Source: Chthoniobacterales bacterium
GTDB lineage: Bacteria; Verrucomicrobiota; Verrucomicrobiia; Chthoniobacterales; UBA10450
NCBI GenBank assembly: GCA_035274845.1
Contig: DATENU010000012.1
Span: 135,533-199,532 of the forward strand
Reading direction: 5' to 3'
Length of the DNA: 64,000 nucleotides
Under the pieces are notes generated by a model. That model worked only from the letters and a program-made list of their open reading frames with translations, searched no databases and was not told where the DNA came from. The position numbers and the translations under genes are program-made. This document shows, piece after piece, positions 59,561 through 64,000 of the stretch (position 1 is the stretch's first letter; each line of letters starts with the position of its first letter).

Positions 59561-62170
59561 TTAGAGCGGCGGCGCAGCCTGGACGACCGGAGCTGTCTTG
59601 ACGGAAGGAACTTCAACCGGCTTCGCCTTGCGAGGGATGCGCTGGAGGCCGGCGCGATAGGCGGCCAGATCGACGAGCTCCGCCACCCGCAATTTCAGGC
59701 CGCGGGCGCGCTGGAGGAGAAAGAGGACGAAGCAGCCGTAAACGAACCAGAGCCAGGGAGTGAAATGTCCGGCGTGCAATTGCCGATAGGCCAGGAGCGA
59801 GAGCGCGACGAGGTTGATGATGACCGTGGTGGTGACAAACCGGTAGTGGAGCCCGGCGCGGGTGAGGCATTTCGGGCCGCCGTGATATTCGGTCACGGTC
59901 CGGAGGACGATGCTCCACCAGAAATTGCCATAGACCTGGATGTCCCATTCGTTCCAGCCGGTGTCGGTGGAATAGCGCCACCCTTCCTCATCGAGCAGGC
60001 CAAAGATGGAGCCGAGCAGATGATGGCGGTCCTTGCCTTCCTCGCTCCAATAGCAGCGGTCGCGCAGCCCGCCGGCGAACTTCGTTCCGGCCGGGAATTG
60101 TTCGTGGGTGCTGATGACGGCGCGCGGGGTGCGCTTGAAATGGAGCCAGGTGAAATAACGCGACCACCCCCGGACGAGCGGCTGGGCGAAAGCGAGAAAG
60201 GTGACCAGGAGCCGCGCCGGGATGGTGTCAAACCGCGGCTCGATCCGGGCCCGGAGCATATAGGAGATCGCGACGCAGAGCGTCCCGCCAAACATCAGGT
60301 AGGGAACGATCCGCAGGTCCGGCAGAAAGATTCCGAGCCCGAACAGGAAAAGGGTGAGCGCGAACCATTCGATACTGCTGAGGTAGGCGGCGATTTCCGA
60401 TTGCGGCGTGGGATAGATCGACTGGAAGAAGCCTTCGCCGAAGATCCCGTGATAAATGATGGGCCGGTTAATGAACCAGCTGAACCGCGGCGTGCCGTAG
60501 ATTTGCCCGCGCCATTTCGCGGTGCCGGTGGGGCCGAAGAAGATCAGGTGCTTGAACCGGAGCATCGATTCGGCTTCGCCGTAACCTTCCTGCTGTTTGC
60601 GAAACGCCTTTAAGGTAAACCGGCGATGATGCCAGACGACCGCCGTCGGACTGAACGCAATGGCGTGCCCAGCCTGCTGGACGCGCCAGCAAAAATCGAC
60701 GTCGTCCCCGGCCTTGTGATACTCGGGATCGAAGCCGCCGATATTTTCGAAAGCCCAGCGATACCAGGCCATGTTACAGCCGGGGATATGTTCCGCGACG
60801 GTGTCCGTGAGAAGGACGTGGCTGGGGCCGCCGGGCGCGGCGGCGACGCAGGCCTGGACCCAGTTCTGGGCTGGCGGCGAAACGTTCGGTCCCCCCACCC
60901 CGGCGTAATCGCCGTGCAGGAGCGTGCTGAGGAGGTAAAAGAGCCAGTCCGGATCGGCCATGCAATCGGAGTCGGTGTAGGCGAAGATTTCGCCTTTCGC
61001 GAGGGCGGCGCCGTGGTTCCGGGCATGGCTCAGGCCGTGATTGGTTTGATAGACATAACGAACGTCCGGGAAGCGGGCCGCAATTTCCCGGGTATTATCG
61101 GTCGAGCCATCGTCAATCAGGATGACCTCATAATTGGGGTAATCAATCTTGCCTAACGACTCCAGGCATGCCTCCAGGGTCTTGGCCCCGTTGTAGGAGC
61201 AGACGATGATCGAGACGAACGGGTACGAGGGCGCCGGACGGTGCGGCAGGGCGGCGTTGTCCTGGCCGAGTTTCTCCTTGAGCATGAAGAACGATTTCTT
61301 CGGCTCTCGCGCCCGGGTGACGATGCCGAAAGCCCAATCGCTGATCTCCTCGCCGCCGGTGAACCATTCGTCGGTCCAGGTAAAGAAGATCGTGCCGGCG
61401 AGCCCGCATTTGACGACGCTCTCGGTATGCCACCCGAGCATCTCGGCCTGCTCCTCCTGGGTGTGGCGGATCGTATCCATCCCGAACTCGCCCAGGATGA
61501 GCGGGCGGTCCTCGGAAAGGTTTTGCAGCCGAAGCAGGTAGCGCTCAAACGCGTCCTGGTTGTGCAGGTAAACGTTGAAACAGGAGAAGTCGCTGTTTTG
61601 CGGGAGAAGAAACTCCGTGGGCGGATAACTGGCGTAGGAAAAGAGAACGCCGGGATCGACTTCGCGCCCCATCCGGATGAGGTGCTCGACGAATTCGGTG
61701 ACTCTCCGGACGCCGAGCCAGCGGACCATCGTGCTCGAGATTTCGTTGCCGACCAGATAGCCGAAGAGGGCGGGATGACCGCGATTCGCGGAGACACCTT
61801 CGCTGACCATTTGCGATATTTTCTGGCGGGAGGATTTCAGGCGGAGAAACTCGATGTGCTTTTCCCAGGGCAACGTGACGAGAACGCGCATCCCAGCCTC
61901 GGCGCAGGAATCCAGGAACCAGCGGGGCGGCACGTGATAAATGCGGACGACGTTGAGCCCGACGTCGCGCATCTGGGCGAGATCGCGCCGGAGCTGGTCG
62001 GGCGGGCCGAGGTAATGGCCTTCCTTGTCCGGTCGAAAAGGGCCGTAGGTGACGCCCTTGACGAAGAACTTGCGATCGCCTTCGAAGAAGAATTTCGCGA
62101 CCGCGCGGATCGGAGCCGGTGAACTCACAGGCCCAATGGTAAGGAGGCCTCGCAGCGGCGTCCAGTCCAC
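59561..62170 (-). CDS. glycoside-hydrolase/GT2 glycosyltransferase fusion, membrane-bound
   Basis: 869 residues from GTG 62170, or 855 from GTG 62128. Residues about 25-310 form a TIM-barrel glycoside hydrolase of the GH-A clan: LGPPDQLRRDLAQMRDVGL, FGYLVGNEISSTM with a likely acid/base Glu, and LILGEFGMDT with the nucleophile. About 318-560 are a GT2 domain: VSIIVCSYNGAKTLEACLES, VILIDDGSTDNT, FAYTDSDCMADP (DxD-like), GCNMAWYRWAFENIGGFD. Several membrane helices follow (about 640-690, 790-830). Hydrolase and synthase in one chain suggest polysaccharide assembly with trimming; product unknown. Confidence 0.82.
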   Translation of the reverse strand: MDWTPLRGLLTIGPVSSPAPIRAVAKFFFEGDRKFFVKGVTYGPFRPDKEGHYLGPPDQLRRDLAQMRDVGLNVVRIYHVPPRWFLDSCAEAGMRVLVTLPWEKHIEFLRLKSSRQKISQMVSEGVSANRGHPALFGYLVGNEISSTMVRWLGVRRVTEFVEHLIRMGREVDPGVLFSYASYPPTEFLLPQNSDFSCFNVYLHNQDAFERYLLRLQNLSEDRPLILGEFGMDTIRHTQEEQAEMLGWHTESVVKCGLAGTIFFTWTDEWFTGGEEISDWAFGIVTRAREPKKSFFMLKEKLGQDNAALPHRPAPSYPFVSIIVCSYNGAKTLEACLESLGKIDYPNYEVILIDDGSTDNTREIAARFPDVRYVYQTNHGLSHARNHGAALAKGEIFAYTDSDCMADPDWLFYLLSTLLHGDYAGVGGPNVSPPAQNWVQACVAAAPGGPSHVLLTDTVAEHIPGCNMAWYRWAFENIGGFDPEYHKAGDDVDFCWRVQQAGHAIAFSPTAVVWHHRRFTLKAFRKQQEGYGEAESMLRFKHLIFFGPTGTAKWRGQIYGTPRFSWFINRPIIYHGIFGEGFFQSIYPTPQSEIAAYLSSIEWFALTLFLFGLGIFLPDLRIVPYLMFGGTLCVAISYMLRARIEPRFDTIPARLLVTFLAFAQPLVRGWSRYFTWLHFKRTPRAVISTHEQFPAGTKFAGGLRDRCYWSEEGKDRHHLLGSIFGLLDEEGWRYSTDTGWNEWDIQVYGNFWWSIVLRTVTEYHGGPKCLTRAGLHYRFVTTTVIINLVALSLLAYRQLHAGHFTPWLWFVYGCFVLFLLQRARGLKLRVAELVDLAAYRAGLQRIPRKAKPVEVPSVKTAPVVQAAPPL

Positions 62171-62288
62171 GACAAGGAGCGGCGGTTTGAAACCGCCGAG
62201 GTTTCTACGAAGACTTTTAACCGCGGATTACGCGGATATCGCGGATGAAGAACTCAATCAATCCGTGCCATCCGCGTAATCCGCGGTT
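62171..62288. repeat. dispersed palindromic repeats upstream of the GT2 fusion
   Basis: 62171-62198 repeats 30126-30153 exactly (gacaaggagcggcggtttga and eight more bases). 62219-62247 (aaccgcggattacgcggata) and 62261-62288 (ending taatccgcggtt) form an inverted repeat. Together they fill the gap between the fusion gene and hemL. Confidence 0.8.
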
Positions 62289-62294
62289 AATTTC

Positions 62295-63584
62295 TTAGTC
62301 GATTGTAGCGTCGCTTAGCGCTCCGCGGATGATGGCGGCAGTGCGGTCGATGTCGTCCCGAGTGTGCGCGGTCGAGAGAAAGCCGGTCTCGAATTGCGAA
62401 GGGGCGAAGTAGACGCCGCAGTCGAGCGAGGCCCGGAAATAGCGCGCGAACTTTTCGGGGTCGCTTCGTTTGGCGGTGGCCAGATCGACTACCGGCTCCT
62501 CGGTGAAGAAGAGGCAGAACATTGAGCCGATGCGGTGAAATACCCAGGGCAGTTTCAGATCGCGCAAGGTGGCCCGCGCGAGTTCCTCGAAATCCGCGCC
62601 GGCTGCGTCGAGCAATTTCCACCCGTCGACGCGTTCCAACTCGCGGAGTTGCGCCAGGCCAGCGGCCATGGCGAGCGGGTTACCGGAAAGCGTGCCGGCC
62701 TGATAGACCGGGCCTTGCGGCGAGAGTTGATCCATGATCTCAGCGCGACCGCCGAAAGCGCCGACCGGCAGTCCTCCGCCGATGACCTTGCCGAGCGCAG
62801 TCAGGTCGGGCTGGACGCCGAACAGTTCCTGGACGCCGCCGCGCGCGACCCGGAACCCGGTCATGACTTCGTCGAAAATCAGGAGCGCACCATGGGCGCT
62901 GCATTCGGCGCGAAGCTGCTGAAGGAAATTGTCGCGGGGGAAATAGAGTCCGGCGTTGGCCGGGATTGGCTCGAGGATGATCGCGGCGATCGCCTTTGGA
63001 TTTTCGCGAAAAGCGGCACGGACCGCTTCGATCTTGTTGAAGGGAAGAGAGATCGTGAGCGCGGCGAAGTCCGGCGGGACCCCGGCGCTGTCGGGCCGGC
63101 CGTGGGTGAGCGCGCCACTGCCGGCCTGGACGAGAAGCGAATCGACGTGCCCGTGATAGCAGCCCTCGAACTTGATGACTTTATCGCGCCCGGTGAATCC
63201 GCGTGCGAGCCGGAGACACGACATCGTCGCTTCGGTCCCGCTGTTGACCATTCGCACTTTTTCGATCGAAGGAACCAAGCGGCAAATCAGGTCCGCCATT
63301 TCCACTTCCAAAGGATTGGGGATGCCGAAGCTGACCCCCTGTCCCGCGGCGGCGCGGACCGCCTCTACGACGATCGGTGGCGCGTGACCAAGGATGGCCG
63401 GGCCCCAGGAGCCGACGTAGTCGATGTATTCCTTGCCGTCGACGTCCCAGATTCTGGCGCCTTCCGCGCGATCGACGAAGAACGGCTCCCGGCCCAGGCC
63501 GCGAAAAGCGCGGACGGGGGAATTCACGCCGCCGGGGATGCGGTCGAGGGCGCGGTGGAAGAGTTCATGTGAGCGAGAGGGCAT
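62295..63584 (-). CDS. hemL: glutamate-1-semialdehyde 2,1-aminomutase
   Basis: 429-residue PLP enzyme of the C5 tetrapyrrole pathway, making 5-aminolevulinate. Landmarks are IPGGVNSPVRAFRGLG, DVDGKEYIDYVGSWGP, MVNSGTEATMSCLRLARGFT, the PLP Asp in LLIFDEVMTGFRVARGG and the PLP lysine in LTALGKVIGGGLPVGAFGG. Full length and complete. No other heme gene is in the window. Confidence 0.95.
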   Translation of the reverse strand: MPSRSHELFHRALDRIPGGVNSPVRAFRGLGREPFFVDRAEGARIWDVDGKEYIDYVGSWGPAILGHAPPIVVEAVRAAAGQGVSFGIPNPLEVEMADLICRLVPSIEKVRMVNSGTEATMSCLRLARGFTGRDKVIKFEGCYHGHVDSLLVQAGSGALTHGRPDSAGVPPDFAALTISLPFNKIEAVRAAFRENPKAIAAIILEPIPANAGLYFPRDNFLQQLRAECSAHGALLIFDEVMTGFRVARGGVQELFGVQPDLTALGKVIGGGLPVGAFGGRAEIMDQLSPQGPVYQAGTLSGNPLAMAAGLAQLRELERVDGWKLLDAAGADFEELARATLRDLKLPWVFHRIGSMFCLFFTEEPVVDLATAKRSDPEKFARYFRASLDCGVYFAPSQFETGFLSTAHTRDDIDRTAAIIRGALSDATID

Positions 63585-63589
63585 GGGAA

Positions 63590-63690
63590 TGGAGTAAACG
63601 GGAAATGGAGTGATGGAGTATTGGAGTAATGGAGTGATGATTCAAACGCCATTCCGCCATTTCCCATTACTCCTCTACTCCATTATTCCA
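63590..63690. repeat. tggagtaatggag-type imperfect inverted repeat
   Basis: aaatggagtgatggagtatt (from 63603) and the downstream catttcccattactcctcta are partly complementary, with tracts of tggag(t)n units. Related tracts occur at 59319-59349. It separates hemL from the tRNA. Confidence 0.6.
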
Positions 63691-63761
63691 GCTCTCCCCG
63701 CGAGAGCGGGCCGCGGCGTTGACAGGGCGATGGGCCGCTCCTACGCTCCCGTTCGCGAAAT

Positions 63762-63833
63762 GGCGGGGTAGCCAAGTGGTAAGGTCGGGGTCTGCAAAAC
63801 CTCTATTCGCGGGTTCGATTCCCGCCCCCGCCT
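63762..63833 (+). tRNA. tRNA-Cys (GCA)
   Basis: Acceptor GGCGGGG (63762-63768) pairs with CCCCGCC (63826-63832) with discriminator U at 63833. The anticodon loop CTGCAAA gives GCA. The T arm GCGGGTTCGATTCCCGC is standard. CCA is not encoded. Confidence 0.95.
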
Positions 63834-63851
63834 GTTCAACATGCTCGGGAT
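63818..63851 (+). repeat. 34-bp direct repeat covering the tRNA-Cys 3' end, copy 1
   Basis: attcccgcccccgcctgttc and 14 more bases, identical to 63967-64000. It includes the last 16 bases of the tRNA gene. The second copy reaches the window edge, so the repeat may be longer. Confidence 0.85.
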
Positions 63852-63966
63852 GAACTGACAACGGGGCCTTTGCTCAACGTGCCGGTTCGATTGATTCGCT
63901 CGGCTCCCGCCTCGCTCACCGCTACCCTCGCGGCTTTCCGTCTATGTCGCTCGTCCCACTCGCTCC

Positions 63967-64000
63967 ATTCCCGCCCCCGCCTGTTCAACATGCTCGGGAT
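63967..64000 (+). repeat. 34-bp direct repeat, copy 2, reaching the right edge
   Basis: Exact copy of 63818-63851, 149 bases downstream. It ends at the last base of the window. Between the copies the sequence has no gene. Confidence 0.85.

Noticed and set aside
59552..60613. Plus-strand frame opposite the GH-GT2 gene
   Set aside because: Composition is that of an antisense shadow of a high-GC gene and shows no domain.
1..64000. CRISPR arrays or prophage
   Set aside because: No regularly spaced direct repeats, cas genes or phage structural genes were seen.

Overview
The window reads as chromosomal DNA of a GC-rich, Gram-negative-type bacterium. LpxB and a GDP-fucose synthase point to a lipopolysaccharide-bearing envelope. 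Three things together suggest Verrucomicrobiota, perhaps the Spartobacteria/Chthoniobacterales soil lineages: intergenic regions full of palindromic dispersed repeats, a TolB/TPR signalling-type protein with a characteristic N-terminal membrane module, and large secreted RHS proteins. That assignment is an inference from gene content; no rRNA is present to confirm it.

Left part (1-17.9 kb, mostly minus strand): a fragment of an RHS-like frame at the edge, beta-carbonic anhydrase, an S41 peptidase, and a loose kynurenine-pathway neighbourhood. The latter holds kynurenine 3-monooxygenase, kynureninase, a VOC protein, a RidA/aminomuconate-deaminase-like protein and an aldehyde dehydrogenase of the aminomuconate-semialdehyde type, interspersed with a CPBP protease, DUF2277, a MoaD-like protein next to a BNR-repeat protein, and an esterase. 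A compact envelope operon follows: fcl, a Gfo/Idh oxidoreductase, lpxB.

Middle part (18-37.8 kb): a thymidine-phosphorylase homologue with altered active-site residues; a coiled membrane protein; the coupled operon ribBA-ribH-nusB-ftsY; a POT/MFS transporter; a membrane-anchored MsrB-fold protein with no cysteine at all; a TolB/TPR protein; RarD; lipA with a GT2 glycosyltransferase; a small TonB_C protein between direct repeats; recR; a degenerate class III cyclase; a ClpX-like ATPase lacking the zinc domain; a tiny secreted protein resembling only the start of a TonB-receptor plug; and RluD.

Accessory island (38-58.3 kb, all plus strand): two giant secreted RHS proteins with different C-terminal tips, each followed at once by a candidate immunity gene. 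A series of small orphan, secreted and lipoprotein genes follows, with an RHS remnant, two copies of a short inverted-repeat element and tandem paralogues. At least one attC-like hairpin is present, and several small genes start just after GTTAG-like motifs. This part looks like a place where toxin/immunity modules and small genes are gained, duplicated and lost, possibly in part by an integron-like process with no integrase in view.

Right part (58.3-64 kb, minus strand): a fatty-acid desaturase, a glycoside-hydrolase/GT2 fusion membrane protein, hemL, and a tRNA-Cys (plus strand) whose 3' end is duplicated 149 bp downstream at the window edge.
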